Below are positions 13,497-25,785 of a stretch of DNA of 64,000 nt, in pieces (positions within the stretch are counted from its first letter, which is position 1; the number at the start of each line of letters is the position of its first letter). The position numbers and the translations under genes were made by a program. The notes under the pieces were generated by a model that saw only the letters and a list, made by a program, of their open reading frames with translations, was not told the origin of the DNA and ran no database searches. This DNA is from Pseudoscleropodium purum (taxonomy: Eukaryota > Streptophyta > Bryopsida > Hypnales > Brachytheciaceae). Location of the stretch: NCBI GenBank assembly GCA_963969395.1, contig OZ017799.1:14944501-15008500 (forward strand), written 5' to 3'.

Positions 13497-14540
13497 CTTA
13501 ACTTGGTTTTCCTTTGTTGTACCTGCCCTTTTAATTAAAGTTGTAATCTAAATGTATTCATCTACAATACCTCAATTTTACAACTTCAATAATGTGTCTA
13601 AGAGGTGATGTATAAACATCTACAAAATGGATTCTTCAATTTGTTTTTTTCCTTTTTCTCAAGCATATCACGTAGGCAAACATTCAATTTGCTCTAAAAG
13701 TGAGGTGTTTTTTAATCTTCAAAAGATGCAAACACATCCCTAAAAAAACAAAAACAATCCTAATTGTCCTTCTTTAATTCCCTATTTGTCTTTTGAATAA
13801 TAATTTTTTCTGCAAACCTTTGCCAAATAATCTTCCCCCACTTCTAAAGAGTTACATTTTCTAACCTACTACACTTCACTTACTCCATTCCGTCTCCACA
13901 AATTGTTCCAAACACCACTACTATGCACATTCACATTCTCAATTAATTGAGTGCTTCAAGATTCATCCTAAGAAAATAAATTCTTTGAAACATATTGTAT
14001 GCATCAAATAAATATTATCATATCTTGTATATTAAAATCTGTGTGAGAATTGCAAAAAGCAAGTCTAATTTAAAATGAAATACCTTTGTATTAAAATAAA
14101 TAATAAATAAGGAGTAATGTTGAGTTTAGTAATAGAAATGCACTCCAAATACAAATTCAAAAAAATGGATCAATTCTTTGGGGTTTGCAAAAAAGTGGTA
14201 GGAGATTGAAAGGTGGGTGGGTTAGAGGTTCAAAAATGTCCAATTAAAATAGTACTGATTTCATTGCGTTTCACCATAACAATGATGATATTTGAAAGGG
14301 TGTATTTTGGGTTTCTTCCAAGCTTGGCCAATCTCAGTTTCCTCTTTTGTAACATGCAAACCCAACCATATTGAACTCATTGACTTCACATTTGTAGGCA
14401 AGAAATGTCATATTGTAGTAAAAAGGAGATGTTTATTTTGGAGGTTTGAATATTAAATGTTGCCAAATACTCTCAATAAGTTACTCAATAATATCCTAGT
14501 CAACATTGACCAGGTTCAACAAAAGTTTCCTTGATACCTA
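13497..14540. other. Upstream region of the HVA22-like gene
   Basis: No coding sequence is recognised. This should hold the promoter and 5' leader of the minus-strand HVA22-like gene. It is AT-rich with no clear TATA box that I would commit to. One ACGT-core site is noted separately. Confidence 0.4.
13668..13674 (-). promoter_or_regulatory. ACGT-core (ABRE/G-box-like) motif upstream of the HVA22-like gene
   Basis: On the gene's own strand this reads CTACGTGAT, an ACGTG core about 175 bases before the start codon. ACGTG cores are the binding sites of bZIP factors that mediate ABA responses, and HVA22 genes are classical ABA/stress targets. A single core is weak evidence because it arises often by chance. 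Confidence 0.25.
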
Positions 14541-14544
14541 AAAG

Positions 14545-15450
14545 ACCATTTTATATGTAGAAGACAAATGGGATTTTCGTGAAGTTACCTATAGTCCCAA
14601 TTTTTGTCCTAATTTAAAATTTATTTTTTGAAGATAGAAAAATTGTTGAGCTTTATGGAAATATAATTTTTTTTTTTTTCAATTGGTGCTCAGGAACAAA
14701 AGTTATGCCCCAAAAAGCTCAAAACAAGGGAGAGGGGGCAACACAAAAAGTTTCAAAAATTTGGATATTCTTTTTAAATTTTTTTCTCATAGATTATATT
14801 TTTGTCTATATGGAAAGCTTTGATTTGTTACATTTGAATTTGTTATGAGAAAGTTATGGACAATCTTGTTTTTTGGGCAATTAGAGCAACTTCTTGAAAA
14901 AATAACTTGTAGGATTTGTTTCTAAGTGCAATTTTTACAATTTAAAAAAAAATTCTACATGGTTTAGTTTTCTTGCTAGAAAAATCTCACCATTGGGATT
15001 AGTGCATTTTAATTCCATCTTATATATATTAAAAATTTAGATTTTCCTTCTATCTTGTACCTACTTCTATTTAATAGTTTTTCAAAGAATAAAAATTAAA
15101 TATTTTTGTATATCTTTTTTCCTAGACTCTTAGTTCAATTCTCTACTACAAATATTTAAAGCTGAATACTCTGTAGTGCAAAAAATTAAAGTTAAGAAGG
15201 TTCAAAGTGAAATAATCTAGATGTGCAATGTGATGAAAAACTTGTTTTTTTAACTTTGAATGCAGATATCTTGCAATTTGTGCAGACAAAATATCTGAAT
15301 TCTTTTCCATGAACTCTCATACTACTTAGGTGGAAGATCCTGTAGTTAAATAAGAAAAAAAATTCAATTTTTTTAAATATTTGATATAGGAATGGCAGTT
15401 TTGAGCGTTTTTTTGCAGAAAAAAATCATTGGTACTTTTGGAGTTAATAA
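14545..15450. repeat. Dispersed repeat copy (family D), about 0.9 kb
   Basis: This stretch shares an ordered series of landmarks with about 24590-25450 and, more weakly, with 8020-8680: 'tatggaaagctttgatt', 'caacttcttgaaaaaataac', 'ttttcttgctagaaaaatctc', 'cttgtacctacttctattta', 'gatatcttgcaatttgtg', 'aatggcagttttgag'. Order and spacing are conserved while bases have diverged. It has no open frame, so I class it as a decayed non-coding dispersed repeat of unknown superfamily. Confidence 0.5.
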
Positions 15451-15610
15451 CAAAATATTTTTTTCTTCCAAAATAAAAATAAAATTAGAAAAAGATTTTG
15501 TGAAAAAAAATCAAAACTTTGAATTTTGACTATAGCTCATCAATTTAAAAAAATCAATTAAATAAATAGTAGACTTGCTCAAAATTGTGTACTCTACATT
15601 ATTTTTGAAT

Positions 15611-15614
<4 letters not shown>

Positions 15615-15649
<35 letters not shown>

Positions 15650-15650
15650 C
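15615..15650. repeat. (TA)n microsatellite
   Basis: An uninterrupted TA dinucleotide run of about 18 units. The overlapping Ile/Tyr open frame is a translation artefact of this run. Confidence 0.95.
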
Positions 15651-16167
15651 AAAACTGTGTGTGTTTATATATATAAAATAGCATACTGTGCATTATTTTT
15701 GAATTTCTTGAATTTTTCATAATTCTTTTGGAGAAATATTTAATTTGTTATTCTCTTATCAGCAATAGTAGATTGTGTTTGTAACTCAAAATTAAATAAT
15801 TAATTTAACTTTTTACGTAGCACACATGTCTTAACTAGATCCAAAGCAATGACCTTTGATAATAGATGTTGATTATTATAAAGGATAAATAACTATATAT
15901 ATATTTGAAGATGATTCATTTAGAAAGGTTTAGAAAATAATAATATTATATAGTCAAAACTATATAAGTAACCTAATGTTGCAAACATGGTTTTCTCATT
16001 TTGACTTATTTATCTAGAATTATGAATAAATTATTAATAAAAGATTTAAAACTATGAAATGTTTTAAATTTGTTTATAGATATTTTAATTTTCTTGTAAA
16101 ATTGCATCTTTATCCATTTCTTTCTTTATAGTATTGGGTGATTATGACCCACATTTATAAATATAAT

Positions 16168-16372
16168 CACTATAAGAGAAAGGGGTATTTTAAGTGAGTT
16201 CTTAAATATGGTCCTAAACATAAGATTATAAGGAATGACCTTCAAGGAGATTTTCAACAAAATTATACTAGAAACACATTTACTAAAAAATGTCCTTAAT
16301 GGTCATTCTTTATAATCTTATGTCTACGACTATACTTAAAACTCACTTAAAACACCCATTTTTCTAGTATAT
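16168..16372. mobile_element. CACTA-terminated MITE-like inverted repeat
   Basis: The left arm begins CACTATAAGAGAAAGG and continues with TTTTAAGTGAGTTCTTAA and CATAAGATTATAAGGAATG. The right arm carries the inverse of the same blocks (cattctttataatcttatg, aaactcacttaaaac) and ends in tttctagta. The arms are about 70 bases around a centre of about 60. The exact right end and target duplication are ambiguous (AAT on the left; TAT or AAT on the right). No coding capacity. Confidence 0.6.
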
Positions 16373-16512
16373 AATGTTTTTTTTCCTTATCGTAAATTGA
16401 TGTTTATCAATCATTTATTAAAAGTTTTAGTTTTAAACAATCATTATACTGAAATAAACCAACGTTCCACCACACTAATAACTAACCAATATAAGACTAG
16501 ATACACTAGGAT

Positions 16513-16803
16513 GCCTAGTTGTCATAATGGACAGCATATTATTGTTCACGGACGAATCCGACCGATTTGAGCTAATCGGCTGTCAACTTTGGAGCCCTAT
16601 AACTTTTGCAAAAAGTATCCAAATTGAGCGTATGAGATGTTTTTCGGCATCTACAAAAACTTTAAATGCCGAAAAACATCTCATATACCCAATTTAGGTA
16701 ATTTTTGCAAAAGTTACAGGGCTCCAAAGTTGACAGCCAGTCAGCCCAAATCGGTCGGATTCGTCCATGAACAGTAATATGCTGTCCATTATGACAACTA
16801 GGC
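16513..16803. mobile_element. Long fold-back (inverted-repeat) element, about 290 bp
   Basis: Two arms of about 135 bases are near-perfect inverses. The left end is GCCTAGTTGTCATAATGGAC and the right end is its exact reverse complement. The match continues inward through 'acgaatccgaccgattt', 'ctttggagccctataac' and 'gatgtttttcggcat', around a loop of only about 15 bases (near 16660). Such small gene-less inverted repeats are usually MITEs. I see no clear target duplication, so the superfamily is open. Confidence 0.75.
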
Positions 16804-17370
16804 TAAGATGGAGGATAGGGAACAATAATATCACTATTTTTTAGCATTCAGTCTTTTCATGTTTGTGATAAAATTCAGAAATTCCTATAAAAAAAAAGGA
16901 GGATTATATTAATTAACAACTTTTGTTGAATAATGACTTTGCCAATTAATTTTGGCTAAATAATTAAAATATTTATAAGAAACTTTTGCATCCATCTATT
17001 AAGTTTGAAATTAATCTTTTTCTATTGTCTATAAATTTTGTGAAAATGTTTTAAAATTATATTTAATAATATAGATTTAAAATAAAACTATAAAATGACC
17101 TCAGGAATCCAATCATGTCTAAACCAAAAATAATGTAGAATAGATGGTCATGTGTAGGATTCTCTTATAAAAAAAGTGTTTGGAAAAAAATCACATTAAT
17201 TTTCCAAGAAAAAAATTATTTCCATTTTATTCTATTTTATATGATCCATGAATTTACTTCAAAATGAAAAAATAAATCACATGAATATGAAAATTTTATT
17301 AAAGTATATACACCTAGAAGCTACACTTAAATAGACATTAGGTGTTAATAGTTATTCTTTTGAAGATCTT

Positions 17371-18244
17371 TTGATCAAAATTGCTTTCTATATTGGTATA
17401 TATAGGATGCTTATACCAATTTTCAAGGGGTTTTGGAGTCCATTGGCCCATAGACATCTACTACATTATGTAAAGCAAGAGAATTACAACTATAAAATAG
17501 CTATGATTGCCTTATATGTTCTTTGCCTTTTCAAACCCTGTAGCTTTGAACCACTATTAATAATATTTTAATACATTCATTTATAATTTGTAAATATTTT
17601 TTAAAGATAATTTATCAATTATCAATTTTCAATTATTAAGTTTGCAAAGTTGCAAATCTTGATAGTTTGGTATTTTTTTTAATTTGAAAATCTGAAAATA
17701 ATAAATATTTAGAATTTAAACTAATCAAAATGAAATTATAATCTTTACTATTGAATTCCTATAACACATTATCAAAATACTAGTAAAATAAATAATAAAT
17801 AGATCATTAGGCCAACTCAACTAGCTATTGAAAGTAAATTCAATTGCCTTAATTTGAAATGATACAATTTTATAAGCATTCATAGTTTCTTTGAAAAACT
17901 ATAACTAGTAAGTGCAACCAATACATGTTCTAAATGACCTAAAATCACTACAAGTTCACATGATATGTGTTGTACATTATCATAATCAATTTGTAGAAAT
18001 TCTAAAACATTTTAGTTTTTTCCATATAATTCTCTTACCAATTAAATCTATATACAAGGGATAGGACAAGAGACATGGGAAATGTGTGTATGACAAATCA
18101 TAAGAATGCTCATTTAGCTCTAAGTTTTTATCATGAACATTGGATAAAATAATTGGATGATATTTCTTCAAGATGGAAATGTGACAAATTTTGTGATAAG
18201 AGCTGTGACAAGGTTGTCACATTGTGTACATAATATAATACATT
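17371..18244. other. AT-rich intergenic DNA, nothing recognised
   Basis: Short open frames occur but have no motifs or plausible splice partners. No repeat structure stands out to the eye. Confidence 0.4.
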
Positions 18245-18560
18245 GACTAGTGGATGTCTCTATCATAGGCTTGTCCTTCACCTTTTCCAAATGTTTTTAG
18301 AAAGATTGTAGGATGATGCAATTTAAATTTGCTCTGAAGTGGGTACATCCTAAATCGCACTTTGTCTGAACTTGCCATCATTATCATCATTTTGTGTAAA
18401 TCTTTAGAATCAATATGTACACGCCATGTGGAAGAAATAGACTTAAAAACCTTTACCAAAAAAACTTTTACCCTTCATAACTTTTGCATATTGTATTCAA
18501 ATGTTGAATTTTTTGTGCATCCAAATCTCCTTTCACTTGCCAATAAGAAAGCATGAAAAT
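18245..18560 (+). repeat. Single copy of the repeat that forms the palindromic array at 34.6-36.6 kb
   Basis: Landmarks shared with that array, in the same order: 'gatgatgcaattt' / 'cattatcatcatttt', then 'cttcataacttttgc', 'atattgtattcaaatgttg' and 'cctttcacttgccaa'. Here it occurs once and uninverted, so the array at 34.6 kb is a local amplification of a dispersed family. Confidence 0.5.
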
Positions 18561-18687
18561 TCAATCAAGGAGGAATATTAAACCAAGTGAGATTCAAAAT
18601 GCATAGTTTAAATTGAAGAAGTGAGGGAGTTGGTGTCTCCCAATAATCTCACAAAATGCTACTTTGTAGGGTGTGAAGTAGTATCGG

Positions 18688-18925
18688 AAACTACCCCCTC
18701 AATACTGTTGCAATATTGTTTCAATGGTTTCCTTCCTTTTACAGTATAGTATTGAAGTATATTGTTGTAGTACAAAAGAAATATTGCAACAATATAATTT
18801 CAATGGAAACAACACATTTCGATTGAAACTACATTGTTGCAATACTACTTTTGTACCGCAACAATACACTTTCAATACTATACTGTTAACCCTTTGCAGC
18901 ATTATTGTTTCAATAGGGGGTTATT
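18688..18925. mobile_element. Imperfect inverted-repeat element (MITE-like), about 240 bp
   Basis: The ends are mirror images around CTACCCCCTCAATA and its inverse (caataGGGGGtta). The interior alternates 'caatattgtttcaatgg', 'ttgttgtagtaca' and their inverses, so both strands give look-alike Leu/Gln/Cys-rich frames, a symptom of the palindrome and not of coding. No target duplication is certain. Confidence 0.55.
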
Positions 18926-18996
18926 TTCTTGATGTAAGTTAGATCACACATTCATTCATTTAATTTGGGAACCAATACAACTTAGCCTACTAGTTG

Positions 18997-19626
18997 TTAA
19001 CCCCTAAATATCAGAGGCACTAGAATCTTGTGTTTTCAAAACTTTCAAGTTGAATAAAACCTAACCAAGTTGCTATTTCTAGTAGTTTATATTTTCTTAA
19101 AGTTCTTCTTGAAGTTTAGTTTTAGCATCTAAAATCCGATCTTGAAAATAAATGATAGTAATTTTTTTATTCAAGATTTTGTACAAGGGTACCCATTACA
19201 ATCTTGACTTTTTGTAGTGTTGAGAGCTCTTGGAAATGAGCCTCAAATACTCTAGATCTAGGAGAAAAAATCGCATTCAAAATTCATTTAAAAAATAGAG
19301 TAGATTTTAATTAAGAAGCTATAAATTGAGTGGAGTTATATATGTTAGGCTTGTTACCTTCATATTTTTTTGGTCACCAACTTTTTAGATTTGACTTGTA
19401 AAAAGAGGATTGAAAGACTTCACATCACTTTTGTAGTTTTAACACCCTCATGATCAAACATTATAATTTTTCACTCCATAAGTGATATTGTTGTGTTTTC
19501 TTTTCCTATGACAATTCCAATATGTCTAGTTTGAAATAGTACAACTTATCAAAATGTTGGCATTTTGTTCAATTTAGAGAAAATACTAAGAAGCTCAAAA
19601 CATGCCTTGGACATTTAGGGATTAAC
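18997..19626. mobile_element. Terminal-inverted-repeat element (GTTAAYCCCTAAAT ends), about 630 bp
   Basis: The left end is GTTAACCCCTAAATATC. The right end, reversed, is GTTAATCCCTAAATGTCC. Internal blocks such as 'caatcttgactttttgtag', 'gagctcttggaaatgagcc' and 'tcaaatactctagatct' reappear inverted at 26248-27275. No open frame is present. The shared termini and a second copy support a non-autonomous DNA transposon, but the superfamily is not identified. Confidence 0.5.
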
Positions 19627-20099
19627 TTACAACTCATGTAGCATTGTTTTTTCCAAGGTGAAATGTGGTTCTCAAACATGACAATGGCTTGCAATGTTGA
19701 TTGCATAATAAGGTTTTTTCTTTTGGCTTTTTGGTGCTAAATTGCACTAGAAAAAAATAATTTAGCTAAAAACTTGCAAGAAAAGTGAAGTTTTTTGCTA
19801 GAAAACTTCAAATTAAAAAATAAATCTTGAATGGAATCACCAAATTGTGGATGAAAACAAAATTATGGACATGTAATATGTACTAATGTGATATTTTCTA
19901 TCCAATATGTAGATGAATGTTGAAATTTGGAGCACCATTACAATATTTTATATTGCCACTTTGGCACTTGATGAAAAAAAAAACAAAAAAAAACCTTGTT
20001 GCAAATTCATATGCATGTCTTTCACAAATTCTCTTGTTGCATTTATTTCTACAAAAATTGAGGCTCAATCTTTTTTTTTGAAACAAATGAAAATGAATT

Positions 20100-20590
20100 C
20101 CATTGTAGAGAGAAACAAAACAAAGCACCTGCCACAAGTGGCCTGGCGGAGACAAACAAGGGCTAAAGGAGATGCCAGCAAGTTGAGTCGCAAGGAGAAG
20201 CCTAGGAGGGCTAGAAAACAAATCCAGTGAAAGGCTTGACAAGGACCTGTTGCGGCTGCCCTACATCAATGGTGGCGAAGATGCCATATGTGCACCTCCT
20301 TTTGATGAAAGAATCTCTCGATTTGCTCAGGGAAGCTTGCAAATTTCTTCATTTGCTGTCAATGTTGCTTCCATTTGCCCTACTATAATCAATCATGCCT
20401 CCCCAGATGTGGCGAAGAAGGTGCTCTTTGGTCTAGGTGATGGAGTTGAAGACCTTGTTATTTCTCTAAATCCAGAGTGTCCAAAGCATTATCGTTTGCA
20501 ACTTAAGCCAGATCCTCTTGTAGGGGTTGAATTTCTTGGAGGATGCTAGTGGAGAAAATTCCTTGGCGCCATGTTAAAGGACGCTATGGA
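20100..20590 (+). pseudogene. Captured or decayed gene fragment of unknown family
   Basis: From 20220 an open frame reads ERLDKDLLRLPYING, CAPPFDERISRFAQG, FAVNVASICPTIINHA, PDVAKKVLFGLGDG and PECPKHYRLQLKPDPLVG before a stop at 20547-20549. No ATG opens it, and just upstream the frame closes at 20184. The adjacent frame at 20100-20230 gives a basic stretch (KLSRKEKPRRARKQ) that could be the same gene after a 1-base shift. The sequence is far less AT-rich than its surroundings and its composition looks like true protein. I do not recognise the family. A diverged tandem repeat follows immediately. Confidence 0.45.
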
Positions 20591-20664
20591 CCTTTTGCAT
20601 CTACTCCAACAACTAGTATGAAGAGAATGAAAGAGATTTATTTACCATGAAGTTTGAGGGCAAA

Positions 20665-21300
20665 ATCTTTGAGAGCCTACAAGTTATAGATAGTAATTTT
20701 TTTTTAGTTGAATTCTATAATTATTGTAGATACTTGTGTTAACTTTCAGAAAAGCTATCACATACTGAATTTGGAGTTATAGAGTGAAAGTTATGCACTT
20801 GGAAGCAAATAGTGATGAGTTGCCTTTAAATTGAAGAGAGAATTTTGACCGCCTATAAGTTATGAACAGTACTTGTATTTTAGTTGAGTTTTACAAAGAT
20901 TGTACATTCTTGTTTCAACTTTCCAAAAAGCTATCACATATTTCATTTGAAGTTGTATAGTAGAAGATTTGGTACTTAAGGTATGAGGGTGTAGAGTTGC
21001 TGCTGAAATTGACAATATTAACTTCAGCACACCATAAAACTCAGAAAATATCTTATTTTAAGTTGAAATTTATAGATTTTGTAGATATTAGTGTCATCTT
21101 TTCAAAAAACTATCATACTCTTAGTTTGGAGTTATACAATGAGAGATATGGATTTGGAAGTAGAGCAGTGTCAAATTGCCTTTAATTTGAAAAGAAAAAA
21201 CTTTGGACAGTATCTTCTTTTGACTTGAATTTTGGAGAATTTGTAAATATTTTTGTTAGATTTTCAAAAAGCTATTACACTCTTCATTTGGAGTTTTGAA
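20665..21300 (+). repeat. Four diverged copies of a roughly 175-bp tandem repeat
   Basis: Landmark 'aaaagctatcacat...tttggagttata' occurs at about 20751, 20927, 21107 and 21268, so the periods are 176, 180 and 161 bases. Each unit also carries 'tataagttat...cagtact', 'tttagttgaatttt' and 'gtagat...cttgt' blocks. Copies differ at many positions, indicating age. The monomer length is in the range common for plant satellites, but four copies are a short array. Confidence 0.6.
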
Positions 21301-24300
21301 GCCATCATGGCACTCACTTGAGTGCTAGATACTTCTTTGAAACATTTCACAAGTTCTATTCTCAACTCATTCAACTTCTTTACAAGTTTTGGTAGTATAC
21401 TTGGATTATACTATCTTCTATGGAACATATATGATATCTATACGACTTGAAGCATTACACAAGTACTTACACAAGTATTTATATGAATATTTATACAAAT
21501 ATTTATACAACTTGGAGAATTCTACAAATATTTATACAACTTCAAATATTATATAAGTATGTATATCAATATACGTATTGTTCACATGTATTGTACTTGT
21601 ATAGAGATGCCATATTTCACGTATATTGTTGGAGTTTCACTTCTATTTGATTATGGGATTCTTCATATCTTGGACCAATTCTAGTTGCAACTAGAAACTG
21701 CACGTTTTCCCAAACCAAATTCTCTCTCCACGACACCGGAGTTGTGCAACGTTGCCATGTAAGTAAACTCTATTTGATTGTGCAAACCTCTAGCATGAAT
21801 CCACACAAAACTTAGAGAAGATCTCAGATGTCAAATAGGAAGTCAATGCTATGTCAAATCATTTGCCTCAAAAATCTTTCAAAATTTGTTTACTAAGCTT
21901 ACCACCTGTGACATGAGAACCACACTACCAGTTTGGCTTACAGAACTGATGGGACAAGGGAGATGGAATAATAAAAGTGTGAAGGTGTCATGCCGACGGG
22001 GCCATGTGCTGAATCACAAACAACTTACAAGTAAGTTAGCACAGAATTTTTTCATTCTTGTACCAGGAAGAGCACCTGCAGCATTGCAAAGAAAAAACAA
22101 ACCCTGTCCTCAAAACAGTTTGTCTGGAAGAAAAAAGAACAGTACAGTACCTAAAGGAAAGTAAGTTATACATAATAAGTTAGTTACTCAAAAGTCTCAA
22201 CACATCCACAAACCAAAAAAAAAATTTGACCTAAGTTAACTCCTGATCATAGTCAACACTCTGTCAAAAACTATGGAAAGGCACAGCTTGACCACCGAGG
22301 GTGCAAGACGAAACGACATTCTTATGGATTTTTTGTGGTGTCTAGATGGGTGAAAAATCAGAAATTGTGTAAGGTAGGAGGTTCATAAATTATCCATTTA
22401 AGTGAGAGCTGAAATTGAATTTGGGGAATATGAAACTTCTTGAAATATTTTTTTAGTGATTTTTTCTTTAAAAGCAATTGGAATTGGCATCTAACTCAAG
22501 TCTTTTCATATTTTTTCAAACTTTGTGGAATTAATTATGAAATTTTGAAGTTGAAATAGCATAGGACTCTGAAATTGCCCAAGCTCCTCAAATGTTGAAA
22601 TGGCATTGTTTATACATTGCTGAAGGCTATGAAAAGAAACATGTGCAAATAGTGTGCATTTGAAGAGGTGGGAAATTTTTGGATATTGAAAATTTAATCA
22701 AAGTCTATAAGAGTGATTTAACTTGGTGATATGGGTATTGTTAGTGGGTGATGGTTAGCACAGGTTTTGACAATAATTTTATATGCATTTTGGACTAGCA
22801 CTTGTGTGAGTAGCAACAAAGTGTTGGTGTTGCTCACTACACTCATGAACCATGGCACAATACCATGTAAGAATGAAATCATCATGTAGAATTATCAATT
22901 TCTTCTTTTGAGATATCATTGATGTACTCATGCTTTATTATATGTATGTTGTAATTGCAACCAATGGTGGTAATACTATTTAGTAGATAATGGAAAATAT
23001 TTTTTTATTGAGAAATTCAATTACAAGTACATTATATCTTGAAACTATTATAGTTTCCTAGCAATTTGGGTAGCTTTTGCCTAATAAATAATTAAAGTAA
23101 AAAAATAGTTAGATAGCTTAAAAAATCATATATTAAAATCAAAAAATTTTAGAATATAAATAAAATAAGTTGGTATTCATCCAAGTTGCTCTTACAATTT
23201 TTGGGATATTTGTTGCTACTTTCATCTAAGTTGAATACATTTACCTAACCCTTGTCTTGACCTCCAAACCCTAAATTCTCTACCATGTATGTCAAGATTT
23301 TGTTGAGTGTCAAGATTTGTTGTGCGTGAGAGATATTTTTTGTTTGTAAGACATTGTACTTTACAATGGTGTTACAAAGATTTGCAAGTAGGTATGAAAT
23401 AACATTGTAGAAATACTTTGCATATAAGTTTTTATACCCTGAAACAACCTCAATAATCCTAATTCTATTCCCAAATCTCTCTCTTCACAAATTCCTATAT
23501 TATAATTTCCACAACACCCTAGAAATTGCCATACCTAGATTTGGTTTAGCATAAATGATAAAAATAAAAGTAAAAAGCTTCAAAAGACTTTGAAACTTCA
23601 CAGTAATATGCAAATCAACTATTTAACTATTCACATATCAATTTTCATCCCAATTTAAGATACTATACAACTTTGGTGGACATTTTTCAATTACTAACTT
23701 TCTAGTCCTTCACTACTTCTACACCCCAATTGTAGTTTACATTTAGTTCATAAATCCCAAGTCCATAGTAGCCTAAATTTTGACATAAAGTAATATATAA
23801 GTTATGAAAAATATTCTCCAAGTTCCATTTCCATAGCACAAAAATTCAATAAAGGAAAAAAATTCCTCTATGCGTCCTTCTTGGCTACTTTACAATCCAA
23901 ACATCTCCACTTTAAAGCCTCATAACTCTTTCTTCATAATAGATTTAAATTTGGAATTTGGAATCATAGTAGATCAACTACCCTAAAACTTGGATCCAAA
24001 ATTTTTGCCTTAATCCAACACTTTTACAAGATACAATACAAAACCCTCCACATCAATGCTTCCTTCATTATAAAATTGCCAACGAATACACAACTTTGGA
24101 CCCAAGAGCATCCCATACTTTCAAACTTCCAAGGAACAAGAGAGAGACAAAGAAAAAACTCTTGCTTCAAAGTAGTCACTACAACCCTAGGGCATCTAGC
24201 CACTAGCTAACCATAACTTCTCTAACCTTAACCAACCGATTATCAACCAACTAACAAAAACAATTAACAACAAAGCTCTTAGCACTAAACAACTAACAAT

Positions 24301-24584
24301 ACTAATCACTCCCTTGTAAAAATGATGATGCCAATTTCAACTAGTAAATGGTCACATTGCAACAATGGTCAAAATGTTGAAGCAAAAACTTTACAATATG
24401 TTTACAATATATGTTTACAATTATTGACAAAGAAGAGTTGCAAGATTGCGTGGAATGAGTTTGATTTCTATAAATTAGGCAATCTTTATATCTATCCACC
24501 TACACAAAGACATATGTATATATGTATGTATTTTAGGAGGCAAACTAGATGGGTAACTTTCTAAAAATTTAGGCACCTTTTTAA
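21301..24584. other. Gene-poor stretch, no intact gene recognised
   Basis: 21440-21560 has short tandem variants of 'acaaatatttatac'. 21670-22165 is less AT-rich and has a 90-codon frame (GRWNNKSVKVSCRRGHVL) that lacks an ATG start and any family motif, so I do not call a gene. 23440-24300 is C/A-rich on this strand with no frame. The small frame at 24322-24564 looks like chance. Confidence 0.35.
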
Positions 24585-25450
24585 CCTCTAAGGGGACTTT
24601 GGAATTTTGGACAAGCTTGTGTGACCTCAATTTTTGGCATGATTTCTTTGAAAATTTTATTGAAAATAGATAAAACATTTGCTTTACAAGAATATGATTC
24701 TATAATCAATGACCAAGAGAAAAAATTATGCCACTATGAGCCCTAAAAGTAGTTTGGTTGAGCAAGAATACAAATACTAGAAATTGAAATTATTTCTTAA
24801 TTTTTTTTTTTGATTATTGTTTTGCCTATATAGAAAAGCTTTGATTCATTCCATTTGGATTAGTGATGTGAAAATTATGGAGCTTCTTTTATGCAAACAT
24901 TTATAACATCTTCTTCAAAAATAATTCATAGGATTCTTTTCTGAGTATAATTTTCACAATTTTTTAAAAACAAAATTTCCACATATTTTACTTTTCTTGC
25001 TAAAATAATCTCACCGTTTGCATTTGAATATTTCAATTCCATCAAATTAGAAATATTAATGATTTAGTTTTCCTTCTATCTTGCACCTACTTCAATATAC
25101 CAATTTGGGATATATTGAAAATAGAATGCTTTTATATGTTTTTTCTTATTAATTTCCCCAAACCTCAATTCAATTCTTCAACATAAAAATTTAACTTCAA
25201 ACTCAATAGTGCAATAGTTTTAAGTTAAGAAGATTCAAAGTCAAAAAATTTACTCACCGAAGGTTTAAGAGATTTTTTTTCTTCACTTTAAACATTGATA
25301 TCTTGCAATCTATGTGGTCAAAGTTTTTAAAATTTCTACCACACATTTTTATACTAGTCTCGTGGAAGATCCTAAGGTTAGATATGCGAGAAAAAAAGTT
25401 TTCAAAATTTTGCTCTTTGCAATAAAAATGGCAGGTTTAGGATTTCAAAT
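24585..25450. repeat. Dispersed repeat copy (family D)
   Basis: Carries the same ordered landmarks as 14545-15450: 'tatagaaaagctttgatt', 'catcttcttcaaaaataat', 'ttttcttgctaaaataatctc', 'cttgcacctacttcaatata', 'gatatcttgcaatctatg' and 'aaaatggcaggttt'. Both copies are in the same orientation. No coding frame. Confidence 0.5.
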
Positions 25451-25563
25451 CATGAATTGGGTTAATTATTTATTTTATGACCAAGCTACTATTAGAAGCT
25501 ATGGTAAACTCAAGTGATATTTATAATAATGAATATACTCTATGGTTCTTGATTTGAAAAATT

Positions 25564-25785
25564 CACTATAAGAAACCAAAGTTTATTGATGTCAAAAGGA
25601 ACGGATTTTAGGTGACATTAAAAAAAAACATGTTTTCATGTCAACAATGATGTCCAAATATAACATCAATGGACATCATTGTTAACATAAAAACATAGAT
25701 TTGTTTTTTTGATATCACCTTGGATGTCACTTAAATTTTGTTCCTTTTGATGTCAATCCATCACCAAAAACAAGGTTTTCTTTGT
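25564..25785. mobile_element. CACTA-terminated MITE, about 220 bp
   Basis: The left end CACTATAAGAAACCAAAG is the same terminus as the larger element at 3453. The right end is its diverged inverse (aaggttttctttgta). Arms continue inward with 'tgatgtcaaaaggaac' against 'gttccttttgatgtca' and 'aacaatgatgtcca' against 'ggacatcattgtt'. It also shares the 'gatgtc/gacatc' motifs of the 3453 element, so it is probably a deletion derivative of that family. Target duplication is ambiguous (ATT is possible). Confidence 0.6.

Noticed and set aside
24322..24564. 80-codon plus frame starting with three Met
   Set aside because: AT-rich chance frame with no homology signal or splice context.
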